NCBI GenBank assembly: GCA_016209345.1
Contig: JACQWH010000005.1
Location: 1-14,293, forward strand
Source of the DNA: Candidatus Uhrbacteria bacterium
Lineage (GTDB): Bacteria; Patescibacteriota; Patescibacteriia; JACQRZ01
Length of the DNA: 14,293 nucleotides
Direction: 5' to 3'
Shown: positions 6,497 to 13,616 of the stretch, piece by piece
Layout: each line of letters starts with the position of its first letter
How positions within the stretch are numbered: the first letter of the stretch is position 1
Position numbers and translations under genes: made by a program
Notes under the pieces: model-generated
What the model was told of the DNA's origin: nothing
What the model saw: only the letters and a program-made list of their open reading frames with translations
Databases searched by the model: none

Positions 6497-8575
6497 ATGA
6501 CGCAAGCACAAGCAAAAAAACGCATTGAAAAACTGCGCGCAACAATAGAACATCACCGCTATCTCTATCATGTGCTGGATACGCAGGAGATCTCCGACGC
6601 AGCGCTTGATTCGCTCAAGCACGAGCTGTATACGCTTGAGCAGAGGTTTCCTCACTATATCACGCCGACATCCCCGACACAGCGAGTCGGAGGAAAGGCC
6701 CTTGCCGTATTTGAAAAGATTACCCATGCATCGCCGATGCTTTCCATGGAGGATGTATTCAGCGAGGAGGAATTTCTTGCGTGGGAGGAGCGGATAAAAA
6801 AGCTCGCGCCGCGCGAGACAGCCGACTATTTTTGCGAGTTGAAAATGGATGGCCTCGCGATTTCTCTCGTGTATCAAAACGGTATCCTTGCCATGGGCGC
6901 AACAAGGGGTGATGGAAAAGTGGGGGAGAATGTTTTGCACAATCTTAAAACAATAGAGGCGATTCCGCTCGTCCTGCGCGCGCCATCATCCCAAGAGATT
7001 GAGGATTTTATCGGGCGGCATCAGGACTCTGTCAGTCCTCGCAGTGTCCGGAAACGGCTTGAGGGTCTGGACGGGAGGATAGAAGTGCGGGGTGAGGTGT
7101 TTATGACGAAGAGGGCCTTTGCGCGTCTGAATAAGGAGCAAGAGAGGCGGGGAGAGCCGTTTTTTGCAAATCCGCGCAACGCTGCTGCCGGCAGTATCCG
7201 CCAGCTTGATCCGCGCGTCACCGTATCGCGCACATTGGATTTTTTCGGATATGCGCTTATGGACGAGGACGCGTTTGGCATCTCGACGCACAGCCAGGCG
7301 CATGAGATTCTTTCCCTTCTCGGACTAAAAGCAAACCGGCGGGATCGGTATTGTGCAACCGCGGCCGATGTCATTCGTTTTCATAAAGAAATACAGCGTT
7401 CGCGCGGTTCGCTCGCGTATTGGACCGACGGTATTGTGGTCGGCATCAATGCCAATGCGCTGGCGAGGCGGCTTGGCGTGGTGGGGAAAACGCCGCGCAG
7501 CATGGTGGCGTTCAAGTTTCCTGCGCAACAAGTGACTACGGTATTGCGGAAGGTGGATTTTCAAGTGGGGCGCACCGGCGCCCTGACTCCCGTCGGCACT
7601 TTTGATCCCGTGTCAGTGGCGGGTACCACCGTCACGCACGCGACACTGCACAATGTCGACGAGATCGAACGGCTCGATGTTCGCATTGGAGACACCGTCA
7701 TTATCGAAAAAGCGGGGGATATCATTCCAAAAGTACTCAGTGTTGTCAAAACATTGCGAACCGGCACCGAGAAAAAGATTACGACGCCGCGCGTATGTCC
7801 GATATGCGCATCGCCTATTATGCAAAAGCAGGGAGAGGTCGCGCTCTATTGTTCGAACAAGGAATGTTTTGCGAAAGAAAAAGAGCAGATTGTTCATTTT
7901 GTTTCCCGTAAAGCGTTTAATATTGACGGACTCGGAGAAAAGATTATCGAACAGCTCATCAACGAAGGGCTTGTTCGTGATGTGTCGGATTTGTTTGTCT
8001 TGAAGGTCGGCGACCTTGAGGTGCTGGAACGCTTTGCCGAAAAATCCGCAAGCAACCTCATCGCGGCGATTGACGCGGCACGCACCGTAGAGCTCCCGCG
8101 CTTTCTGTACGCGCTTGGCATCCGTCACGTTGGCGAGGAAACCGCGCTTGATTTGGCGCGGGAGTTTGGGACCATAGATGCGATTCGCGCCGCGTCTCAA
8201 GAAGAGCTCGAGCACGTTGGGAATATTGGGACCATTGTTGCTCAAAGCGTCGTCGAGTATTGGCGTTCAGAGAAAAATCGCGCACTCGCCGCCGCTCTTT
8301 TTGCCAACGGCGTTCGCGTCCTTCCTTTTCGCGCGCCGAAAGAAGCGCAGATTTTTTCCGGAAAAACGTTTGTGCTTACCGGTACATTGTCTACGCTCAC
8401 GCGCGATGAGGCAAAAGAAAAAATCCAGCGCCTCGGCGGCGATGTCTCGTCGTCTGTTAGTAAGGAAACCGACTATGTCGTCGTTGGGCAAGACCCGGGA
8501 TCAAAAGCCGAAAAGGCAAAAAAACTCGGCGTTAGGATTATTTTGGAAAAAGAGTTTCTGGATATGGTTGGATAG
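6497..8575 (+). CDS. ligA: NAD+-dependent DNA ligase LigA
   Basis: Seals nicks during replication and repair using NAD+. At 692 residues it has normal length with all domains: the N-terminal Ia domain that binds NAD+ (HHRYLYHVLDTQEISDAALD, about 19-38), the adenylation domain with the nucleophilic lysine K116 in KMDG (116-119) and later EVRGEV and FANPRNAAAGSIRQLD, then the OB fold (FQVGRTGALTPVGTFDPV), a Cys4 zinc finger (CPICASPI, then YCSNKECF), the helix-hairpin-helix region (FNIDGLGEKIIEQL, GIRHVGEETALDL), and a C-terminal BRCT domain (FSGKTFVLTGTLSTLTRDEA, to the end). About 25-30 residues (SSQEIEDFIGRHQDSVSPRS and on) sit between IPLVLR and the EVRGEV strand, where many ligases have a short loop. 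The ATG has AAGG at 7-nt spacing, buried in the upstream palindrome. Confidence 0.97.
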   Translation: MTQAQAKKRIEKLRATIEHHRYLYHVLDTQEISDAALDSLKHELYTLEQRFPHYITPTSPTQRVGGKALAVFEKITHASPMLSMEDVFSEEEFLAWEERIKKLAPRETADYFCELKMDGLAISLVYQNGILAMGATRGDGKVGENVLHNLKTIEAIPLVLRAPSSQEIEDFIGRHQDSVSPRSVRKRLEGLDGRIEVRGEVFMTKRAFARLNKEQERRGEPFFANPRNAAAGSIRQLDPRVTVSRTLDFFGYALMDEDAFGISTHSQAHEILSLLGLKANRRDRYCATAADVIRFHKEIQRSRGSLAYWTDGIVVGINANALARRLGVVGKTPRSMVAFKFPAQQVTTVLRKVDFQVGRTGALTPVGTFDPVSVAGTTVTHATLHNVDEIERLDVRIGDTVIIEKAGDIIPKVLSVVKTLRTGTEKKITTPRVCPICASPIMQKQGEVALYCSNKECFAKEKEQIVHFVSRKAFNIDGLGEKIIEQLINEGLVRDVSDLFVLKVGDLEVLERFAEKSASNLIAAIDAARTVELPRFLYALGIRHVGEETALDLAREFGTIDAIRAASQEELEHVGNIGTIVAQSVVEYWRSEKNRALAAALFANGVRVLPFRAPKEAQIFSGKTFVLTGTLSTLTRDEAKEKIQRLGGDVSSSVSKETDYVVVGQDPGSKAEKAKKLGVRIILEKEFLDMVG

Positions 8576-8616
8576 TCCCGCCCTTCCCTTTTTCTATTAT
8601 TTGTCGTAGTATTTCT

Positions 8617-8646
8617 CTACAAGCTATCTCCTACTGGCTACAAGCT
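8617..8646. repeat. short direct repeat before gatC
   Basis: CTACAAGCT occurs at 8617-8625 and again at 8638-8646, 21 bp apart, with related CTAC in between. It ends 6 bp before the gatC start, so the leader has no recognisable Shine-Dalgarno sequence. Confidence 0.6.
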
Positions 8647-8652
8647 CATACT

Positions 8653-8946
8653 ATGGCACTGACAAAAAAAGAAATAGAACATATCGCACTGCTGGCTCGC
8701 CTGGAGCTCACCGACGAAGAAAAAGAAACATTCGCCGGACAGCTCTCGTCGGTGCTTGAGTATGTCGGACAGTTGCAGCAGGTCGACACGACAGCCGTAT
8801 CGTATGAGTATCAGGTAGAAGGGCTGGAAAACGTCATGGATCCCGACGAGGTAGCGCCGTGCGATGATGATACGCGCGTTCGTATGATTGCGGCTATGCC
8901 GGACAAAGTAGGCGATCTCCTCAAGGTAAAGGGTGTTTTTTCATAA
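8653..8946 (+). CDS. gatC: Asp-tRNA(Asn)/Glu-tRNA(Gln) amidotransferase subunit C
   Basis: A 97-residue GatC, the small subunit that wraps around GatA and stabilises the GatCAB amidotransferase. The N-terminus (LTKKEIEHIALLARLELTDE) is a classic GatC match, followed by LSSVLEYVGQLQQVDTT and the MDPDEVAPCDDD loop. The length is usual. It is 13 bp upstream of gatA and in the same order as in gatCAB operons, but gatB does not follow. The leader carries a short direct repeat and no clear Shine-Dalgarno sequence. Confidence 0.95.
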   Translation: MALTKKEIEHIALLARLELTDEEKETFAGQLSSVLEYVGQLQQVDTTAVSYEYQVEGLENVMDPDEVAPCDDDTRVRMIAAMPDKVGDLLKVKGVFS

Positions 8947-8959
8947 TACAGACAGTCGC

Positions 8960-10432
8960 ATGTCATCAAACGCACTGACAATCCAACAAGCGCACGAGGG
9001 ACTCGTCGCAAAAAAATTCTCCGCCGTCGAGTTGACTGAAGATTGTCTTTCGCATATCGAAAAGACGGATGGAGCGCTCCACGCGTTTCTTGACGTGCAT
9101 GCCTCCTCCGCGCTTGGCCGCGCAAAAGAGGTTGATGAAAAAATAGCAAAAGGGCTCGAGCTCAAACCGCTCGAAGGGATTCCTGTTGCGATTAAAGATA
9201 ATATGCTCCTTGCCGGCACCGTCACGACAGCCGGATCGAAGATATTGGAAGCGTATGTCGCGCCGTACGACGCAACGGTGATTATAAAGTTAAAGGCGGC
9301 CGGCGCTATTATTCTCGGAAAGACAAACATGGACGATTCGGCAATGGGGACGACGACAGAGTCCTCTGCGTTCGGACCAACGTTTAATCCATGGGATATA
9401 ACGCGGATACCGGGCGGGTCGTCGGGCGGTTCTGCCGCGGCTGTTGCCGCAAACGAATGTATCTATGCACTTGGGTCAGATACGGGCGGATCTATTCGTC
9501 AGCCCGCGGGAATGTGCGGCGTTGTGGGTTTGAAACCAACCTATGGCGCGGTATCGCGCTATGGTCTCATTGCCATGTCTTCGTCATTGGATCAAATCGG
9601 CCCACTGACAAAATCCGTAGAAGATGCCGCGATTGTCTTTGATGCGATTAAGGGAAGCGATATACACGACTCGAGTTCGCGAGCCGCTCAAGAAAAGCCG
9701 ATACATCAGATCGCTCGCCAGTCAATTTCAGGGATGAAAATAGGCCTGCCAAAGGAATATTTCATCGAAGGGCTGGATGCGCGCATTGAAAAAAAAATAC
9801 GCGAGGCATGCGACGTATTGCATGATGTCGGCGCCGAGATTATTGACATCTCGCTTCCGCATGCGCCCTACGCGCTTTCGGCCTACTATATTATTTGTCC
9901 GGCCGAGATAAGCGCAAATTTTTCGCGTCTTGACGGTATCCGCTACGGCTATTCGGCGAAAGACGCTCGCAATCTTAGCGAAACGTATTGCCGATCGCGA
10001 GAAGAGGGGCTGGGCACTGAAGTGCGTCGACGCATTATGCTTGGCTCGTATGTACTTGCAGCCGGATACTATGACGCGTATTATAAGAAGGCACAGGCAG
10101 TGCGGCAGATGGTGCGAAGGGATTTTGACAACGCATTCCGTACGGTCGACTGTATTGTTTCCCCGACCTCGCCGACGCCGGCGTTTCGTATCGGAGAAAA
10201 AATATCCGACCCCCTGACACTGTACCTTGAAGATATTTTTACGGTGTCTGCGAATATGGCCGGCATCCCCGGACTTGTTGTGCCCGCAGGGTTTGTTGAG
10301 GAAGGAGGCGTGAGCTTGCCGGTCGGTCTTCAGTTGCTGGGGCGGCATTTTGACGAGGAGACCATTCTTTGCGCGGGGTATGCGTACGAACAGGCAACCG
10401 ATTGGCATACCCGGAAATCTCCGCTATCATAA
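8960..10432 (+). CDS. gatA: Asp-tRNA(Asn)/Glu-tRNA(Gln) amidotransferase subunit A
   Basis: The glutaminase subunit of GatCAB: it releases ammonia from an amide donor, which GatB uses to convert Glu-tRNA-Gln or Asp-tRNA-Asn to the correct product. It has 490 residues and belongs to the amidase signature family. Counted from the ATG at 8960, the catalytic triad is Lys79 (VAIKDN), cis-Ser154 (PGGSSGGS) and Ser178 (DTGGSIRQPAG). These numbers match the well-studied Staphylococcus aureus GatA and support this start over the in-frame GTG at 8933, which lies inside gatC. The C-terminal part shows IVSPTSPTPAF and GIPGLVVPAGF, also typical. The next gene is unrelated, so GatB must be encoded elsewhere. 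Confidence 0.97.
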   Translation: MSSNALTIQQAHEGLVAKKFSAVELTEDCLSHIEKTDGALHAFLDVHASSALGRAKEVDEKIAKGLELKPLEGIPVAIKDNMLLAGTVTTAGSKILEAYVAPYDATVIIKLKAAGAIILGKTNMDDSAMGTTTESSAFGPTFNPWDITRIPGGSSGGSAAAVAANECIYALGSDTGGSIRQPAGMCGVVGLKPTYGAVSRYGLIAMSSSLDQIGPLTKSVEDAAIVFDAIKGSDIHDSSSRAAQEKPIHQIARQSISGMKIGLPKEYFIEGLDARIEKKIREACDVLHDVGAEIIDISLPHAPYALSAYYIICPAEISANFSRLDGIRYGYSAKDARNLSETYCRSREEGLGTEVRRRIMLGSYVLAAGYYDAYYKKAQAVRQMVRRDFDNAFRTVDCIVSPTSPTPAFRIGEKISDPLTLYLEDIFTVSANMAGIPGLVVPAGFVEEGGVSLPVGLQLLGRHFDEETILCAGYAYEQATDWHTRKSPLS

Positions 10433-10456
10433 CAATCGTTCTATTTGTCTATTCGC

Positions 10457-10484
10457 CCGGCAAAGCCGGCTCCGGCTCCGCCGG
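10457..10484. repeat. two adjacent CCGGC-N3-GCCGG hairpins
   Basis: CCGGC-AAA-GCCGG (10457-10469), then CT, then CCGGC-TCC-GCCGG (10472-10484). No T run follows, so they are not typical terminators. The first resembles the GCCCGGC-N3-GCCGGG core within the repeat at 12117-12170. They sit between gatA and the PsbP-like gene, just before its Shine-Dalgarno sequence. Confidence 0.7.
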
Positions 10485-10493
10485 ATAATTCAA

Positions 10494-10500
10494 AAGGAGG
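10494..10500 (+). promoter_or_regulatory. strong Shine-Dalgarno site for the PsbP-like gene
   Basis: AAGGAGG ends 2 nt before the ATG at 10503. It is the best Shine-Dalgarno sequence in the window, though the spacing is short. It decides the start of this gene. Confidence 0.7.
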
Positions 10501-10502
10501 AT

Positions 10503-11120
10503 ATGAACAAAAAAGCGCTTGGAATCGTATTGGCGGCACTCGCTATCATTGTAGGAGTTCTTTTTATTGGTATTGGCATTAACCAAATCAGAGGAGCGGG
10601 AGGAGGCCAGCAGCCGATACTTTCCAAAGAAGAGATTCAACAAGCGCTGAGCGCATCCCAAGCTGAAACAGCACTCTATGAAAACGCCACGGCAGGTATT
10701 CGCATGTCGTATCCGAAAAATTGGAGCAAGGAAGAAGGAGAGAAGGGGACAGTTGTTTTTAAAATGTTCGACGGGGCCATTAATGTTCGGTTCATATCCG
10801 ACGATCTGACAAGCACGAAAGAGCCCATCACATTGAAAGAATATACCGACGCGCTGATGCAGCAAAGCATTGCCGAGGCCCAAACCAAGGATGTGAAGAT
10901 TAAAGCGATTCTGGATAAGGACACGACGCTCGCGGGACTTCCCGCCCACGAATGGCTCTATAGCGTCACGCTTGATTCAATCAAGGCGCGCGGCATGCAA
11001 GTATGGACGGTCAAAAACAACCACAGCTATGTGTTGACATTTACTTCGCCGGAAAGTTTGTTCGATACGTTTTTGCCGGTGTTTAAAAAAATAATTGAGT
11101 CGGTTGCGATTATGAAATAA
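10503..11120 (+). CDS. membrane-anchored PsbP-like protein
   Basis: A 205-residue protein with one N-terminal membrane helix (residues about 5-27, ALGIVLAALAIIVGVLFIGI) and an extracytoplasmic domain. After a short low-complexity linker, the segment AGIRMSYPKNWSKEEGEKGT, then TLKEYTDALMQQ, a central AGLPAHEWLYSVT and a final HSYVLTFTSPES with FLPVFKKIIESV follow the pattern of PsbP-related proteins found outside photosynthetic organisms. Their role in bacteria and archaea is not settled. There is no lipobox Cys, so it is a helix-anchored rather than a lipid-anchored protein. The strong Shine-Dalgarno AAGGAGG fixes the start. It follows gatA by 70 bp and precedes the DsbA-like gene, which has its own promoter. 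Confidence 0.65.
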   Translation: MNKKALGIVLAALAIIVGVLFIGIGINQIRGAGGGQQPILSKEEIQQALSASQAETALYENATAGIRMSYPKNWSKEEGEKGTVVFKMFDGAINVRFISDDLTSTKEPITLKEYTDALMQQSIAEAQTKDVKIKAILDKDTTLAGLPAHEWLYSVTLDSIKARGMQVWTVKNNHSYVLTFTSPESLFDTFLPVFKKIIESVAIMK

Positions 11121-11133
11121 TGTCCGGGAGAAG

Positions 11134-11162
11134 TTGACAGAGAAGTGTCATCACCGTATACT
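11134..11162 (+). promoter_or_regulatory. sigma-70-type promoter for the DsbA-like gene
   Basis: TTGACA (11134-11139) is separated by exactly 17 bp from TATACT (11157-11162), a near-perfect consensus promoter. Transcription would start near 11169, giving a leader of about 27 nt before the ATG at 11196. It therefore rules out the upstream in-frame GTG at 11145 as the main start. Confidence 0.8.
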
Positions 11163-11195
11163 TTGAATAATAATTTAGCCATTAATAAAGAATCT

Positions 11196-12017
11196 ATGTC
11201 TCACGAAGTTTTGCATGAGGAGCCGCTGGAAAGAGAGCATCACCGCGGTTCTGCCCATTCGCAAGGAACGATAAGTTTTACCTTGAGCGCGAAGAGCTTG
11301 TTTGTCGGTGGATTTGTATTGGGATTGCTGGTCATGGCGGTGCCGACAACATTTTTTGCCATGCGCGCAACGCCACTTTCCCTCGCGCCGAGCGGGGGTG
11401 AGATAGTGCCGTCTGGTGGCGCAGCCGCACCGTCCGCCCCTTCCGCTGCGCAGCCGGCGGGCAAGGTAAAACCGGTATCAAAAGAGGACCATGTGCGCGG
11501 AGACGGCAAGGCGCCTGTCACGCTTATTGAGTATTCGGATCTGGAATGTCCGTTTTGCAAGCGATTCCATCCAACAGTCCTGCAGCTTATGAAAGAATAC
11601 CAAGGGAAAGTAAAGTGGGTATACCGGCACTTCCCGTTGAGCTTCCACGCAAATGCCCAGAAAGAAGCGGAGGCGACGGAATGTGCGGCAGTGGTCGGTG
11701 GCAATGACGCATTTTGGAAATATACGGACGCAATTTATGAGAGAACAACATCAAACGGAACCGGATTTGCGCTTGACAAGCTCGTCCCGCTTGCAAAGGA
11801 AATGGGAATTGATGAGGGAAAGTTTAAAGAATGCCTTGACAGCGGGAAAATGGCTCAGCGCGTACAAAACGATTTCAATGAGGGTCAGGCCGCGGGCGTC
11901 GATGGAACTCCCGGCACTATTTTGCTCGCCAAAGATGGAACGTCAGCAATCGTTCCGGGCGCAGTGCCCTACGAGACGCTCAAGAGTCAGGTTGACCAGA
12001 TGCTTGCAAAGAAATAA
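11196..12017 (+). CDS. membrane-anchored DsbA-like thiol oxidoreductase
   Basis: A 273-residue extracytoplasmic thioredoxin-fold protein likely to form or shuffle disulfides in secreted proteins. It has a ~34-residue cytoplasmic N-terminus, a membrane helix at about 35-57, an Ala/Pro/Gly/Ser-rich linker (about 58-92), then a DsbA/Thioredoxin_4-type domain. The active site is C118-P-F-C121 in YSDLECPFCKRFHP. The domain continues with VYRHFPLSFHANAQKEAEAT and a late GVDGTPGTIL whose Pro is the expected cis-proline. Two further Cys lie in the helical insert (ATECAA, FKECLD). The start at 11196 fits the promoter. Its natural partners may include the Cys-containing pseudopilins encoded upstream (inference). 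A strong terminator follows. Confidence 0.93.
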   Translation: MSHEVLHEEPLEREHHRGSAHSQGTISFTLSAKSLFVGGFVLGLLVMAVPTTFFAMRATPLSLAPSGGEIVPSGGAAAPSAPSAAQPAGKVKPVSKEDHVRGDGKAPVTLIEYSDLECPFCKRFHPTVLQLMKEYQGKVKWVYRHFPLSFHANAQKEAEATECAAVVGGNDAFWKYTDAIYERTTSNGTGFALDKLVPLAKEMGIDEGKFKECLDSGKMAQRVQNDFNEGQAAGVDGTPGTILLAKDGTSAIVPGAVPYETLKSQVDQMLAKK

Positions 12018-12045
12018 TGCTTCTCCGGTTAAGACGTGATAGAAT

Positions 12046-12072
12046 AAAGGCGGTAGTTATTACCGCCTTTTT
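12046..12072 (+). terminator. intrinsic terminator after the DsbA-like gene
   Basis: AAAGGCGGTA (12046-12055) and TACCGCCTTT (12061-12070) form a perfect 10-bp stem with loop GTTAT, running into a T tract to 12072. It is the clearest terminator in the window, 28 nt past the stop. Confidence 0.93.
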
Positions 12073-12116
12073 ACTTTGTCGTTTAATATTTATCCTTGTC
12101 GTTACGCCATTGCCTT

Positions 12117-12170
12117 TGTCATTCCGGCGAAGGCCAGCTTGCCCGGCTCTGCCGGGGAATCCAGTCTAAA
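12117..12170. repeat. dispersed inverted repeat, copy 2
   Basis: Read in the reverse direction, this copy shares its ends with the repeat at 1-33: TTAGACTGGATTCCC at one end and CCTTCGCCGGAATGACA at the other. Between them is an extra ~20-bp segment containing CCCGGC-TCT-GCCGGG. It ends two bases before the SanA-like start, so it supplies that gene's leader. Confidence 0.75.
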
Positions 12171-12171
12171 T

Positions 12172-12777
12172 ATGCGCTTCCTCCTTATTATAATAATCCT
12201 TTTAACTGCCGCAGTTTTTGGCATCTATGGCGGTATTCAATATACCTATTCAAAGCGCATCGCCTCATTCAACGGGGGGCCCGATGTTGCCCTGGTACTT
12301 GGCGCAAGCGTAAAAAGTCGTAAGCCAAACAGCGTTCTTCAAGAGCGGTTGGATGCCGCTCTCAAGCTTTACAGAGCAGGCACGATAAAGAAACTGCTTC
12401 TTTCCGGTGATAACCGAACCGTAGAGTATAACGAACCACAGGCAATGAAAGAGTATCTGATGGAGAAGGGGATTCCCGAAAGAGACCTTGTGCTTGATCA
12501 TGCCGGTCGGCGCACCTACGATAGTTGTTATCGCGCAAAAGAGATTTTTCAACTTGACTCTGCGCTTATTGTAACGCAGGGGTTTCATTTGCCGCGCGCG
12601 CTCTATCTCTGCAATCGGCTCGGCATGAACGCAGTCGGCGTCGCCGCGGATACCGGGCATCCCGCGCGATGGTTCGGTTCCTCTATCCGCGAAATTCCCG
12701 CCACGATTCAGGCGTGGATTGATATTACATTTCGCAAGCCCACGCCCCTGCTTGGCAAACACGAAAAAGTGTTTTAG
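12172..12777 (+). CDS. SanA/YdcF-like DUF218 membrane protein
   Basis: A 201-residue protein with an N-terminal membrane helix (about 3-25, FLLIIIILLTAAVFGIYGG) and a DUF218 domain outside the membrane. Family hallmarks are the VALVLGASV strand (about 39-47), the KKLLLSGDN segment, the YNEPQAMKEYLMEKGIP helix, DHAGRRTYDSCYRA, and VTQGFHLPRALYLCNRLGM. E. coli SanA is the best-known relative and affects envelope permeability to vancomycin; the enzymatic reaction of the family is unclear. An in-frame start at 12076 would place a hydrophilic stretch translated from the dispersed repeat before the helix, so the ATG at 12172 is preferred. The last codons overlap a 16-bp direct repeat found again at 14140. 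Confidence 0.88.
   Translation: MRFLLIIIILLTAAVFGIYGGIQYTYSKRIASFNGGPDVALVLGASVKSRKPNSVLQERLDAALKLYRAGTIKKLLLSGDNRTVEYNEPQAMKEYLMEKGIPERDLVLDHAGRRTYDSCYRAKEIFQLDSALIVTQGFHLPRALYLCNRLGMNAVGVAADTGHPARWFGSSIREIPATIQAWIDITFRKPTPLLGKHEKVF
12762..12777. repeat. 16-bp direct repeat, left copy (SanA-like 3' end)
   Basis: CGAAAAAGTGTTTTAG, covering the last codons and stop of the SanA-like gene, recurs exactly at 14140-14155. The two copies flank the Cas2/PaaX-like and DUF5680-like genes, about 1.38 kb apart. Confidence 0.75.
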
Positions 12778-12819
12778 GAATGCGATTGAAGGAACAGTAA
12801 GTGTAAGCGGCTATTCTAT

Positions 12820-12857
12820 TTCTACAAAAAATGTACGATCGCACAAAAATTGTAGAA
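12820..12857. promoter_or_regulatory. 38-bp palindrome A, candidate operator
   Basis: An inverted repeat centred on CGATCG (12836-12841) with arms TTCTACAA and TTGTAGAA at the ends. It lies 13 bp before the Cas2/PaaX-like ATG. A copy identical at 29 of 38 positions by my alignment lies after the gene at 13547-13584, before the DUF5680-like gene. The placement fits an operator for autoregulation, with the neighbouring gene under the same control. Confidence 0.6.
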
Positions 12858-12870
12858 AAAGAAAGAACAT

Positions 12871-13524
12871 ATGAGAAAACACAAACCAATAAAATTTCGC
12901 GCCACGCTCGAACCCCGCTATCGTGACGTTATCAAAGACCTTATACGAGACAATGAGCAGGCAATGTCTGTGGCACAGGCAACCCTCGCGTTGATTGCTG
13001 CTGGAGGGGTGCTCACCTGTGGTGTCATCGCTCCTGGTTTGCTCGGAGGTCTCGCGAGAATGCGCCGCCAGAGCGCGAGGGAACACCATGAAGAGTATGC
13101 GCGTATGTGGAGAAGTTTTCATCACTTAAGGAAAAGTCGCGCGCTTGTTTTTGAGGGGGAGAAGGATGGTTACCTTGTGTATCGACTCACGAACACGGGG
13201 AAGAAGAAGTTAAAAACTCTTCTTTTCAATACAATGAAAATACAGGAACCAAAGCGCTGGGATAAAAAATGGCGGTTGGTGCTTTTTGATATTCCAGAAT
13301 CGCACAAGTTGGCACGAAAGGCGCTCACGACAAAATTGCATGCACTCGGATTTTACCAATGTCAAAAGAGTGCATGGATTCATCCTTTTCCATGCCTTGA
13401 GGAAATCGAGCTCGTGAAAGATCAGTATCGCATTAAGTCGTTCGTCCAGCTGTTTGTCGTTGAGGAGATGTCAGACGGAAAGGTGCTGTATCATTTTCGC
13501 CAACAACTCAAACGTGTACTATGA
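12871..13524 (+). CDS. PaaX-like winged-helix regulator with Cas2-like C-terminal domain
   Basis: 217 residues in three parts. Residues 1-60: a basic start, then a hydrophobic stretch (AQATLALIAAGGVLTCGVIA). Residues about 70-118: a winged-helix-like region (YARMWRSFHHLRKSRALVFE, YLVYRLTNTGKKKLKTL). Residues about 125-217: a Cas2/PaaX-C ferredoxin-like domain with KWRLVLFDIPESHKLARKAL and LGFYQCQKSAWIHPFPCLEE. This type is frequent in CPR genomes and is often labelled Cas2, but no CRISPR array or other cas gene is present, and the winged helix points to transcriptional control. The FDIPE motif retains the Asp that in true Cas2 would bind metal. It sits between two palindromes that could be its operators. 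The start has only a weak AAAGAAAG before it. Confidence 0.75.
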   Translation: MRKHKPIKFRATLEPRYRDVIKDLIRDNEQAMSVAQATLALIAAGGVLTCGVIAPGLLGGLARMRRQSAREHHEEYARMWRSFHHLRKSRALVFEGEKDGYLVYRLTNTGKKKLKTLLFNTMKIQEPKRWDKKWRLVLFDIPESHKLARKALTTKLHALGFYQCQKSAWIHPFPCLEEIELVKDQYRIKSFVQLFVVEEMSDGKVLYHFRQQLKRVL

Positions 13525-13546
13525 CGGAACTATAGTAGAATTCATA

Positions 13547-13584
13547 AGCTATAAATTTTGTACGATCGTCCAGAAATTGTAGAA
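13547..13584. promoter_or_regulatory. 38-bp palindrome B, candidate operator
   Basis: The second copy of the palindrome, centred on CGATCG (13563-13568), with the right arm TTGTAGAA intact and a degenerate left arm AGCTATAA. It lies 32 bp before the TTG start of the DUF5680-like gene and overlaps a TATAAA that could be a -10 box, so a bound protein could repress there. Confidence 0.55.
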
Positions 13585-13616
13585 ATGCTACATGCTTTTC
13601 GATAGGGGGTCTCTCC

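Noticed and set aside
7613..8245. 210-codon - strand frame opposite ligA
   Set aside because: Fully contained in the conserved ligA coding region and without recognisable motifs.
8933..8959. Upstream GTG start for gatA
   Set aside because: It lies inside gatC, and the triad numbering Lys79/Ser154/Ser178 fits the ATG at 8960.
9728..10408. 226-codon open frame on the - strand opposite gatA
   Set aside because: It lies wholly inside gatA, which has an intact catalytic triad; the translation is rich in Arg and Cys without recognisable domains, as expected for an antisense shadow.
10457..10484. Terminator after gatA
   Set aside because: Both hairpins are GC-rich but no T run follows; the sequence continues into AATTCAAAAGGAGG, the next gene's ribosome site.
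11145..11195. Upstream GTG start for the DsbA-like gene
   Set aside because: It lies between the -35 and -10 boxes of the consensus promoter, so transcripts from it would not contain this codon.
12820..13584. CRISPR repeat-spacer array beside a Cas2-like gene
   Set aside because: Only two copies, 689 bp apart and separated by a gene, each palindromic; there is no regular spacing and there are no other cas genes.
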